A stretch of 15,157 bases of DNA from JBIKLM01 sp044375105 (lineage in GTDB: Bacteria > Planctomycetota > UBA1135 > GCA-002686595): positions 1 to 15,157 of the forward strand of contig JBILNK010000103.1 of assembly GCA_044375105.1 (NCBI GenBank). The letters are read 5' to 3'. Below the pieces are notes generated by a model, which was not told the origin of the DNA, ran no database searches, and worked only from the letters and a program-made list of their open reading frames with translations. Shown here one piece after another: positions 7,399 to 13,273 of this stretch; within the stretch, counting starts at the first letter, position 1, and each line of letters starts with the position of its first letter. Both the position numbers and the translations under genes were made by a program.

Positions 7399-8613
7399 TC
7401 AGCCCAGCCGGGCGCGCAGCCCCTGGTCGAGCTTGTCCAGGAACTGCTGCGTGGTCAGGAAGGGGTGGTCCGGCCGGATCAGCACCGCCAAGTCCTTGGT
7501 CATCGCGCCGGCCTCGACGGTCGAAACGCAGACCTCCTCGAGCGCCTGGCAGAAGCCGGCCAGGGCGCTGTTGCCGTCCAGCTTGGCCCGGTGGGCCAGG
7601 CCGCGGCTCCAGGCGAAGATCGAGGCGATCGGATTGGTCGAGGTGGGCTTGCCTTGCTGGTGCTGGCGGTAGTGGCGCGTGACCGTGCCGTGGGCCGCCT
7701 CGGCCTCGACCGTGCGCCCGTCGGGGGTCATCAGCACCGAGGTCATCATGCCCAGGGAGCCGAAGCCCTGGGCCACGGTGTCGGACTGCACGTCGCCGTC
7801 GTAGTTCTTGCAGGCCCACACGAAGGCGCCGTTCCACTTGAGCGCGGCAGCGACCATGTCGTCGATCAGGCGGTGCTCGTAGCTGATCCCGGCGGCTTCG
7901 AAGCGCGCCTTGAATTCGCGCTCGAAGATCTCCTGGAACAGGTCCTTGAAGCGGCCGTCGTAGGTCTTGAGGATCGTGTTCTTGGTCGACAGGTACACCG
8001 GCCAGCCGCGCATCAAGCCGTAGTTCAGGCAGGCCCGGGCGAAGCCGCGGATCGACTCGTCCAGGTTGTACATGCCCAGCGCCACGCCGGCGGCCGGGAA
8101 GTCGAACACCTTGTACTGCTTGGGCTCGCCGCCGCCCTTGGGCGTGAAGGTCATGGTCAGCGTGCCGGGCCCCGGGACGATGAAGTCGGTGGCCCGATAC
8201 TGATCGCCGAAGGCGTGGCGCCCGATCACGATCGGACGGGTCCAGCCGGGCACCAGCCGCGGGATGTTCTTGCACACGATCGGCTCCCGGAACACGGTGC
8301 CGTCCAAGATGTTGCGGATCGTCCCGTTGGGCGACTTCCACATCTGCTTGAGCTTGAACTCGCGCACGCGCTCCTCGTCGGGCGTGATCGTGGCGCACTT
8401 GATGCCGACGCCGGCGCGCTTGATCGCCTCGGCAGCCTCGACCGTGACGCGGTCGTCGGTGCGGTCGCGGTTCTCGATCGACAGGTCGAAGCTGTGCAGA
8501 TCGAGCTGCAGGTAGGGCAGGATCAGGCGCTCCTTGATGAAGGCCCACAGGATGCGGGTCATCTCGTCGCCATCGAGTTCGACCACCGGACCTTGGACCT
8601 GGATTTTCTTCAC
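7399..8613 (-). CDS. icd: NADP-dependent isocitrate dehydrogenase, eukaryote-like (type II) class
   Basis: Oxidative decarboxylation of isocitrate to 2-oxoglutarate in the TCA cycle, supplying NADPH. A 404-residue protein matching the homodimeric class of human IDH1/2 rather than E. coli Icd: VVELDGDEMTRI (10-21), substrate motif SPNGTIRN (94-101) with R100, then R109 and R132, GRHAFGDQY (131-139), YLSTKNT with K211, the metal aspartates D251/D252 and D274, and AEAAHGTVTRHY (304-315), whose H308-R313-H314 grouping is that of NADP-specific enzymes. The start is taken as GTG at 8613, which aligns the N-terminus with the family; the frame is open upstream but low-complexity. It is divergent from the selenoprotein pair, with 134 bases between. 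Confidence 0.95.
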   Translation of the reverse strand: MKKIQVQGPVVELDGDEMTRILWAFIKERLILPYLQLDLHSFDLSIENRDRTDDRVTVEAAEAIKRAGVGIKCATITPDEERVREFKLKQMWKSPNGTIRNILDGTVFREPIVCKNIPRLVPGWTRPIVIGRHAFGDQYRATDFIVPGPGTLTMTFTPKGGGEPKQYKVFDFPAAGVALGMYNLDESIRGFARACLNYGLMRGWPVYLSTKNTILKTYDGRFKDLFQEIFEREFKARFEAAGISYEHRLIDDMVAAALKWNGAFVWACKNYDGDVQSDTVAQGFGSLGMMTSVLMTPDGRTVEAEAAHGTVTRHYRQHQQGKPTSTNPIASIFAWSRGLAHRAKLDGNSALAGFCQALEEVCVSTVEAGAMTKDLAVLIRPDHPFLTTQQFLDKLDQGLRARLG

Positions 8614-8720
8614 TACGCCGGGGCTTCTGGGGGGGAGAGGGCTGGGGAGAGGTCGCAGGGTAGCCCAGGCCTCCCCGGGGGCCAAGCTGGCGCCCCCTCC
8701 CACTTCCAGTTCCCTTGGCC

Positions 8721-8726
8721 TATACT
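8721..8726 (+). promoter_or_regulatory. Possible -10 box for the selenoprotein pair
   Basis: TATACT lies 21 bases before the ATG at 8748 and is one of the few AT-rich hexamers in the region, directly after the icd leader. No TTGACA-like -35 box is found at the expected distance, so this is a weak call. If used, the leader would be only about 15 bases and without a Shine-Dalgarno. Confidence 0.3.
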
Positions 8727-8747
8727 CCGAAAGACAACCCGCCGTCC

Positions 8748-8903
8748 ATGAATCTGCGTTTGCTGCTGCTCTTGCCCCTGGCCCTCGGCCTGTACCTGCG
8801 CCTCACGGGCTGCTGAGGGGACCGCCGCTCGATGCTCGGTACGGGCATCCTGATCGCCACCGCCCTGGCCTGGGCCATTTGGAGCGAGCGCACGCCCAGT
8901 TGA
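8748..8903 (+). CDS. Candidate 51-residue membrane selenoprotein with Gly-Cys-Sec-Gly motif (TGA at 8814 read as Sec)
   Basis: Read conventionally there are two tiny in-frame peptides, 8748-8816 (22 residues) and 8832-8903 (23 residues), separated by one TGA. Reading that TGA as selenocysteine joins them into one 51-residue protein: a hydrophobic helix (residues 3-20, rich in Leu), then T-G-C-U-G-D with Cys22 and Sec23, a basic turn RRS, and a second hydrophobic helix (about 29-45). The GCUG tetrad is the same as the C-terminal redox motif of mammalian thioredoxin reductase. An 8-bp hairpin with a GTA loop begins 14 bases after the TGA, with the loop 22 bases away, as a bacterial SECIS requires. 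It lies upstream of the selenocysteine peroxiredoxin in the same frame. LTGC also resembles a lipobox. I know no family match; the alternative is two spurious or separate small ORFs. Confidence 0.5.
8831..8849 (+). promoter_or_regulatory. Candidate bacterial SECIS hairpin for the TGA at 8814
   Basis: GATGCTCG (8831-8838) pairs with CGGGCATC (8842-8849) over 8 bp, including one U-G wobble, around a three-base loop GTA. The loop starts with G and lies 22 bases after the TGA. This meets the general bacterial SECIS description: short apical loop with G in the first two positions, about 16-37 bases downstream of the UGA. It overlaps the alternative start codon at 8832. Confidence 0.5.
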
Positions 8904-8963
8904 CGGCCGGCGACCTGCGCCAGCCGGGCCGCCACGAACCTGCGACCCATTGCCCAAGAATCG

Positions 8964-9482
8964 ATGCGCGCCCTGATCGGTTTCCTGCGCACGGCCCTCG
9001 CCCGCGCTCTGCGCGGGCGCCGGGCCCGACGCCCGCTGCTGGCGCAGGGTCAGCCGTTCCCGCGGCTGCGGCTGCTCGATGACCGGGGCCAGACGGTGGA
9101 CAGCGCCGACTGGCTCGGACGGCGCACCGTCCTGTGGTTCTATCCCAAGGCCGACACCCCCGGCTGAACGGCCCAGGGCAAGGGCTTCCGTGATCGAAGC
9201 CAGGCTTTCCAGCGCGCCGGCGTGCGCGTCTTCGGCATTTCGTTCGACGACCCAGCCACCAACCGGGCCTTCGCCGCAAAGCACGGGTTCGACTTCCCTT
9301 TGCTCAGCGACACCCGTCGCGAGCTGGCCCTGGCGGTCGGGGCCGCGGACAGTCCCCGGGACGCCTACCCCCGGAGGGTCACTTTCGTGATCTCCCCGGA
9401 GGGCCTGGTCGAGCAAGCGACCGCCACTCCCGACCCGGCTGGGCAGGCGGATCGGCTGGCGGGCCAGCTGTGCGGCGGCTGA
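8964..9482 (+). CDS. bcp: Selenocysteine peroxiredoxin, PrxQ/Bcp type (TGA at 9165-9167 read as Sec68)
   Basis: Thiol-type peroxidase reducing H2O2 or organic hydroperoxides. The frame is open from 8964 to 9482 except for a TGA at 9165-9167, which falls exactly on the peroxidatic residue: FYPKADTPG-U-TAQGKGFRD aligns with the Bcp motif FYPKxxTPGCTxxxCxxRD. Flanking family features are intact: T65, GVRVFGISFDD (86-96), FPLLSD (111-116), conserved R138 in RRVTFVIS. Total 172 residues. A perfect 6-bp hairpin follows at SECIS distance. The usual resolving Cys five residues on is Lys73; the only Cys in the protein is C170, third from the end. Residues 1-25 form a basic/hydrophobic extension not typical of Bcp, possibly a membrane-associated helix. 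The next in-frame codon stop upstream is the TGA at 8901. A nonsense mutation or sequencing error at the Cys codon is the alternative, less likely given the hairpin and intact downstream half. Confidence 0.85.
9183..9201 (+). promoter_or_regulatory. Candidate bacterial SECIS hairpin for the peroxiredoxin TGA
   Basis: GGCTTC (9183-9188) and GAAGCC (9196-9201) form a perfect 6-bp stem around the 7-base loop CGTGATC, which begins 22 bases after the last base of the TGA and has G as its second base. Spacing, stem length and loop G agree with bacterial SECIS elements. It lies inside the coding sequence, as expected in bacteria. Confidence 0.65.
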
Positions 9483-9533
9483 CCCGCGGGCCAAGGGACA
9501 CACCACCCGGAGGGTGCCCGATCGCGCGCGGGG

Positions 9534-9563
9534 CCCGGGGCCGCGCCGCGCCGGCGCCCCGGG
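9534..9563. terminator. GC hairpin in the convergent gap, possible bidirectional terminator
   Basis: CCCGGGGC (9534-9541) pairs with GCCCCGGG (9556-9563) around a 14-base loop, between the ends of the peroxiredoxin and SDR genes. A smaller hairpin CACCC-GGA-GGGTG (9504-9516) lies 21 bases after the peroxiredoxin stop. Neither has a T-run, so the role is inferred from position. Confidence 0.35.
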
Positions 9564-9578
9564 GACCGGCGACGGCGG

Positions 9579-9628
9579 GGGCGGGGCCGCACCGCGCGCG
9601 GGGGCTCACCGCGGGCGGGGCCGCACCG
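9579..9628. repeat. Pair of 16-bp direct repeats
   Basis: GGGCGGGGCCGCACCG occurs at 9579-9594 and again at 9613-9628, 34 bases apart, the second ending right beside the SDR stop codon. No function is assigned; this may be a local duplication in GC-rich spacer. Confidence 0.8.
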
Positions 9629-9629
9629 G

Positions 9630-10337
9630 CTAGAGGCCCCCGCTGACGCTCAGGTTGGCGCCGGAGACGTAGGCCGCCCCGGGGCCCAACAGGAACACGA
9701 CCGCTCGGGCGACCTCTTCGGGCAGGCCGGGCCGGCCGAGCGGGATCTGCACCTGGCCGGCCCGGGACAGGGTTTCCGGGTGCGCGCTGGCATGGGGAAT
9801 CCAGCCGGGCGAGACCAGATTGACCCGCAGGCCCTGGGGGCCCTCCTCGAGGGCCAGGGAGCGCACCAGCGACAAGAGCGCGCTTTTGCAGGCCGCATAG
9901 GCCGCCGAGCGCCGCTTGCCGGGATGGCCTTCGAGGCCCGCGCAGCCGAAGAACAGGGCGCTGCCGCGGCGCGCCCGCAGGAAGGGCCGGGCGGCGCCGA
10001 ACAGCGCCAGGGGCTGGGCCACGTTGGAGCGCCACAGGCCCTCGAACTCCGCCGCCGACAGGTCCTCCAGGCTGCCGCTGAGGAAGTCCCCCGCCGCGAC
10101 CACCAGATGGTCGAGGCCGCCGCGCTCGGCCGCCAGCTTCGCGATCAAACTCTGACCGGGTTCGGGCTCGTCGAGGTCCAGGGCCCACACGCGCCCTGGC
10201 CAGCGGCGGGCCAAGCGCTCGGCCTCCTCCCGGGAGCGCCTCCAGGTGACGTGCACCTCATGGCCGGCCTCCACCAGCGCCTCGGCGGCCGCGCGCCCGA
10301 GGCCGCGCACGCCGCCCACGATCAGGGTCACGGGCAT
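9630..10337 (-). CDS. Short-chain dehydrogenase/reductase, FabG-like, with Cys in place of catalytic Ser
   Basis: A 235-residue classical-size SDR oxidoreductase. The Rossmann motif is GGVRGLG (8-14), the NNAG-like strand reads VVAAGD (79-84), the structural Asn is N105 in RSNV, the catalytic YxxxK is Y147-K151, and the C-terminus has the common PGW and GRPGLPEEVA elements followed by the usual VSGANLSVSGG end. The catalytic serine, normally about 13 residues before Tyr, appears to be Cys132 in FFGCAG, with a two-residue longer loop to Tyr147. The Arg/Ser pattern after strand 2 (TWRRSREEA) suggests NADP(H). Substrate unknown. It lies 48 bases downstream of lepB on the same strand, so the two may be cotranscribed. 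No Shine-Dalgarno is seen before the ATG. Confidence 0.88.
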   Translation of the reverse strand: MPVTLIVGGVRGLGRAAAEALVEAGHEVHVTWRRSREEAERLARRWPGRVWALDLDEPEPGQSLIAKLAAERGGLDHLVVAAGDFLSGSLEDLSAAEFEGLWRSNVAQPLALFGAARPFLRARRGSALFFGCAGLEGHPGKRRSAAYAACKSALLSLVRSLALEEGPQGLRVNLVSPGWIPHASAHPETLSRAGQVQIPLGRPGLPEEVARAVVFLLGPGAAYVSGANLSVSGGL

Positions 10338-10385
10338 GGGGCCCGATGCTAGCGCAGCGCGGCCTGGGAGGTGCGCCGCGGCGCC

Positions 10386-10934
10386 TCACAGGCTCCCGGC
10401 GCGGGCCAGGGGCCAGAGCCTCAGGCGCACCCGGCCGCGCAGGTACTCGGCGGGCACCTGCCCGAATTCGCGGCTGTCCGCGCTGTGCGGGCGGTTGTCG
10501 CCGAGCACGAAGAAATGGCCCGGCTCGATCCGCAGCCACTGGAACAGCCCCGGCCGGGCCGGGATCGCGTAGGGCTCGAGCTGCAGCTGGCCATTGATCC
10601 AGACGCGCTCATCGGCGATCAGGACCTCGTCCCCGGGCAGACCGATGACCCGCTTGATGTAGTCGACCGCGGGCTCGACGGGCGAGCGCAACACGACCAC
10701 GTCGCCGCGCTCCACTTCGCCGACCAGATAGCTCCAAGGCTCGACCAGGATGCGGTCGCCATCGGCGATCGAAGGCGCCATCGAGCGCCCGCGCACCACC
10801 GACACGTTGAACAGCAGGCAGTAGCCGAGCAGGCCGACCGAGAGCAGCCAGCTGAACTCGCGCAGCCAGGCCCAGGCCGGGCGCGGCGCCGCCGACGGCC
10901 CGCAGGCCGGTTTGAATCGATGGTTGAAACTCAT
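10386..10934 (-). CDS. lepB: Signal peptidase I
   Basis: Membrane serine/lysine protease that cleaves signal peptides of exported proteins. The protein is 182 residues, the short form like Bacillus SipS rather than the long E. coli LepB. One N-terminal membrane helix (about 27-45) precedes box B with nucleophile S51 in GRSMAPSI, box C (GDVVVLRSP), box D with general base K94 in YIKRVIGLPGD, and box E GDNRPHSADSREFG (145-158). All catalytic boxes are present, so it should be active. The ATG at 10934 is preceded by AGGA at a spacing of 10 bases, the best Shine-Dalgarno in the window; it straddles the end of a 16-bp palindrome. A small GC palindrome (10373-10384) follows the stop before the SDR gene. 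Confidence 0.93.
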   Translation of the reverse strand: MSFNHRFKPACGPSAAPRPAWAWLREFSWLLSVGLLGYCLLFNVSVVRGRSMAPSIADGDRILVEPWSYLVGEVERGDVVVLRSPVEPAVDYIKRVIGLPGDEVLIADERVWINGQLQLEPYAIPARPGLFQWLRIEPGHFFVLGDNRPHSADSREFGQVPAEYLRGRVRLRLWPLARAGSL

Positions 10935-11285
10935 GCCCCCGCGGTCCTGCCTGCGCAGGCAGTCGGTCGCGAGCCCGGCCAGCTATCGACGCGCCCCCCG
11001 GGTTCGACCTGAAACAATCCGCGCTCTGGCTGCCCCCGCCCTGGCCCCCGCGGCCAGACCCCCGCGGGGGTGCCGATCGAGAAAATCCTTCCCTCGACGC
11101 GCCGGGTTCTTGCGGGGCCCAGGGCGAGCAGGTGCCAGGCCCGGAACGGAGCCGGCCCGAGGCGTGTCCCCGGCGGGCCGGCGCGCTAGCGTCGAAAGCG
11201 AGTCAGCCCGATCGGAGCTGCCCGGCGACCCCGCTCAAGGTCCCTGGCGCCCGTTCCCTGACGCCCCAGCAGCGCCCCGCCAGCG
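10935..11285. other. 351-base divergent spacer between lepB and the GGDEF gene
   Basis: No convincing gene. Besides the lepB palindrome it holds two adjacent symmetrical elements: hairpin CTGGCC-CCCGC-GGCCAG (11041-11057) and palindrome CCCCCGCGGGGG (11059-11070). The only AT-richer patch is around 11009-11020 (CCTGAAACAATC), a possible promoter area, but no standard -35/-10 pair could be made out. A GGAA-containing patch near 11128-11170 resembles signal recognition particle RNA only superficially. Confidence 0.6.
10947..10962. promoter_or_regulatory. Perfect 16-bp palindrome at the lepB translation start
   Basis: CTGCCTGCGCAGGCAG is its own complement and ends 12 bases before the lepB ATG. 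On the transcript it could fold as a hairpin whose 3' edge takes in the first half of the AGGA ribosome-binding sequence; as DNA it would be a good dimeric operator. Which, if either, is used cannot be told. Confidence 0.45.
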
Positions 11286-12584
11286 ATGTTTGCCTCCCTG
11301 CTTCGACGCGGGCAACGCCCCGCACCCCAGCGCCCCCTGCGGACCGCCGGGATCCTGATCCTGTTGATCTTCGCGATCGACCTGTGGATGCCCCTGGGGG
11401 TCTCGATGGCGCCGCTGTACGTGCTGCCGGTGCTGATCAGCGTGTGGCATGGACGCCGGCTGGCGACGGTTCTGGTGGCGGTGGTGGCCAGCCTGTTGAC
11501 GCCCCTGGGGCTGCTGCTGACCTGGTCGCTCAAGTCGCCCGTCGATGGGATCACCCCGGACAGCCTGCACCTGCTCGAGGCGCTCGAGCTGGCCACGGAC
11601 TACTTCGTGATCTGGATCACCGCGGCCCTCGGCCTGATGCGCATCGAAAGCGAGCGCGAGCTGGCCCGCACCCGCGGGCTGACCGCCGTGGCGCTCGAGT
11701 CCAGCGCCGACGGCATCGTGACCACCGATGCCCAGGGGCGCGTGCAGATCCTGAATCCGGTGGCGGAGAAGCTGACCGGCTGGGAGGAAGCCCTGGCGCG
11801 CGGTCGGCCGCTCGAGCAGGTGCTGGTGCTCGAGGCCGAAAAGCGCGAGGGCAGCGCCGTGTTCACCTCGGGCGGCGGGCGGCGCCGCTTGCTGATCTCG
11901 CGGGACGGGCACAAGCAACCGGTCGACGTCAGCAGCGCGCCCCTGCAGGGCGCGCCGGGTCTGGCGGGCGGCAACGTGATCGTGGTGCGCGATGCCAGCG
12001 ACCTGGTGGCCTACGAGCGGCGCCTGCGCGATCTGGCCTTCCGCGATCGCCTGACCGGCCTGCCCAACCGGGCCTCGCTGCTCGAACGCCTCGATCTGGA
12101 GCTGGCCCACGCGCGCCGCTCGAGCAGCCAGTTGGCGCTGCTGTTCCTCGACCTGGACGGCTTCAAGGCGGTCAACGACGAACTCGGCCACCACGCCGGC
12201 GACGAGCTGCTGCGCGCCGTGGCCCAGCGGCTGCTCGGCTGCCTGCGGGAAGCCGACACCGTCGCGCGCCTGGGCGGCGACGAGTTCACCGTGCTGGTGC
12301 CGGGGCTGACCGAAGCGCGCGGCGCCCGCGCGGTGGCGGCCAAGGTCCTCGAGGCTCTGGCCAAGCCGCTGGTGCTCGAAGGCCGTGTGCAACCGATCCG
12401 CCCCTCGATCGGCGTGGCGCTGTTCCCCGGCGACGCCCAGCAGGGCGAGGAGCTCCTGCGCCTGGCGGACCAAGCCATGTACACGGCCAAACGCAGCGGC
12501 GGCTCACGCGTGCACTTCTTCGGGCCGCTGCCGGCGACGGAAGCCGCCGGCACGACCCAACCCGCGACGCGCAGCCGGGGCTGA
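11286..12584 (+). CDS. Membrane-bound PAS-GGDEF diguanylate cyclase
   Basis: Makes cyclic di-GMP from two GTP at the membrane in response to an unknown signal. The 432-residue protein begins with a basic start, then a compact membrane sensor of about four hydrophobic segments (about 20-36, 41-54, 59-79, 103-118) with the DLWMPLGVS and APLYVLPVLISVW pattern common to sensor proteins. A PAS domain (about 131-238; ALESSADGIVTTDAQGRV, NPVAEKLTGW) precedes the cyclase domain (about 250-415). Active-site features are complete: D289 in LFLDLDGFK, N297, D306, and GGDEF at 330-334. The product-inhibition motif RxxD (321-324) is at the right distance before GGDEF, so feedback control is expected. No EAL domain. 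The ATG at 11286 begins the basic leader; no Shine-Dalgarno seen. Confidence 0.93.
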   Translation: MFASLLRRGQRPAPQRPLRTAGILILLIFAIDLWMPLGVSMAPLYVLPVLISVWHGRRLATVLVAVVASLLTPLGLLLTWSLKSPVDGITPDSLHLLEALELATDYFVIWITAALGLMRIESERELARTRGLTAVALESSADGIVTTDAQGRVQILNPVAEKLTGWEEALARGRPLEQVLVLEAEKREGSAVFTSGGGRRRLLISRDGHKQPVDVSSAPLQGAPGLAGGNVIVVRDASDLVAYERRLRDLAFRDRLTGLPNRASLLERLDLELAHARRSSSQLALLFLDLDGFKAVNDELGHHAGDELLRAVAQRLLGCLREADTVARLGGDEFTVLVPGLTEARGARAVAAKVLEALAKPLVLEGRVQPIRPSIGVALFPGDAQQGEELLRLADQAMYTAKRSGGSRVHFFGPLPATEAAGTTQPATRSRG

Positions 12585-12642
12585 AGGGTCCCTGAGCACC
12601 CGCCCGCAGACGCGGGGAAGGCACCGCGCCTCCCCCGGGGAG

Positions 12643-12659
12643 CCGCCTCGTCGAGGCGG
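12643..12659 (+). terminator. Hairpin downstream of the GGDEF gene
   Basis: CCGCCT-CGTCG-AGGCGG, a perfect 6-bp stem with a 5-base loop, 58 bases after the GGDEF stop. Directly before it is a second symmetrical patch CTCCCC-C-GGGGAG (12630-12642). No T-run, so this is a position-based call. Confidence 0.35.
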
Positions 12660-12771
12660 AGCCCGGCAGGGTCGCCCGGCTCGCCGGCCGGCCAGAAATA
12701 TCCGCGCGCGGCCGCGCAGGGGGAGCATCTCGGCCGCCGCTTCGGGCCGCGTCCGCCCAGGCACACGGCGC

Positions 12772-12845
12772 GTCGGACCGGGATCCCGGGATCGGCTGCG
12801 GCTCGGCACAGCCTCGCGGGCGCCGCGTTGCCGAGCCGGTCCGAC
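12772..12845. ncRNA. Candidate structured element (three-way-junction-like inverted repeats)
   Basis: Outer arms GTCGGACCGG (12772-12781) and CCGGTCCGAC (12836-12845) are perfect complements. Inside them sit a 12-bp palindrome GATCCCGGGATC (12782-12793) and a second perfect 9-bp pair GGCTCGGCA (12800-12808) with TGCCGAGCC (12829-12837). Using 8 bp of the outer stem, all three can coexist as a junction with two branches. It could be a small RNA, part of a long leader, or a DNA-level site. No promoter or family match was seen, so the class is a guess. Confidence 0.3.
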
Positions 12846-13167
12846 GGCCCGGCGCCCCGCCAGGCTGGCACCGTGCGCCGACGGAAGCGCGCGGCCCGTT
12901 CCAGCGCCGGCCTGCGCTTGGCAAGCTCTGCGGCTGCATCCTGCGGCCGGTGCTCTGCACGGGCTGCTCGGCTCGATCAAGGCGGCTCCCCTGCGGCCTG
13001 CGACGCTGCGCCCGCGCGGCCGCGCGGTCGCGCGAGCAGCCCGGGCCCAAGGGCGCAGGCCGCCGCCTGAGCAGACCGCCGCAGCCCACGGCACGAGCCA
13101 CGGCCGGCGATCCTCGCCCAGGGACCCTGGCGGCCCGCTGGCCCCGTGCGTTCCCGCGCGCCACGCC

Positions 13168-13251
13168 GCCTCCCCAGCCCGCCTCCCCAGCCCGCCTCCC
13201 CAGCCCGCCTCCCCAGCCCTCCTCCCCAGCCCGCCTCCCCAGCCCGCCTCC
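13168..13251. repeat. 13-bp tandem minisatellite upstream of natB
   Basis: Six full units of GCCTCCCCAGCCC (13168-13245) plus a partial unit to about 13251; the fifth unit starts with T instead of G. The array ends about 22 bases before the natB ATG. The unit is not a multiple of three, which argues against coding, and copy-number change would alter leader length or promoter spacing. One strand is almost pure pyrimidine. Confidence 0.93.
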
Positions 13252-13273
13252 ACGCTCGGCCCGCCCCCGGCAC

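Larger units (their letters stand above)
12585..13273. other. 689-base gene-free region between GGDEF and natB
   Basis: Many frames are open here simply because stops are rare at this GC content, but none encodes a recognisable protein and the residue composition (Arg, Pro, Ala, Gly) is that of noncoding shadow. Contents seen: the hairpin at 12643-12659, a nested inverted-repeat element at 12772-12845, a 16-bp palindrome CCGCGCGGCCGCGCGG at 13012-13027, and the 13-bp minisatellite at 13168-13245. The natB promoter should lie in it but could not be located. Confidence 0.65.

Noticed and set aside
9222..9482. Separate 86-residue ORF as an independent gene
   Set aside because: It is the C-terminal half of the peroxiredoxin in the same frame as the 5' half; the TGA between them sits on the catalytic Cys position and is best read as Sec.
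10997..11010. GGTTCGACC, similar to a tRNA T-loop
   Set aside because: No matching T-stem, anticodon arm or acceptor stem could be built around it on either strand.
11128..11170. Patch with CAGGCCCGGAACGGAGCCGG resembling the signal recognition particle RNA tip
   Set aside because: The GGAA tetraloop is not closed by a C-G pair (a C follows it) and the AGCAG side of the symmetric loop is absent; surrounding arms do not pair as a 4.5S hairpin.
12950..13273. Upstream extension of natB through the minisatellite
   Set aside because: The frame is open, but the extension is Pro/Arg/Ser low complexity, the 13-bp unit is not codon-periodic, and natB-like proteins begin at the basic segment near 13274.
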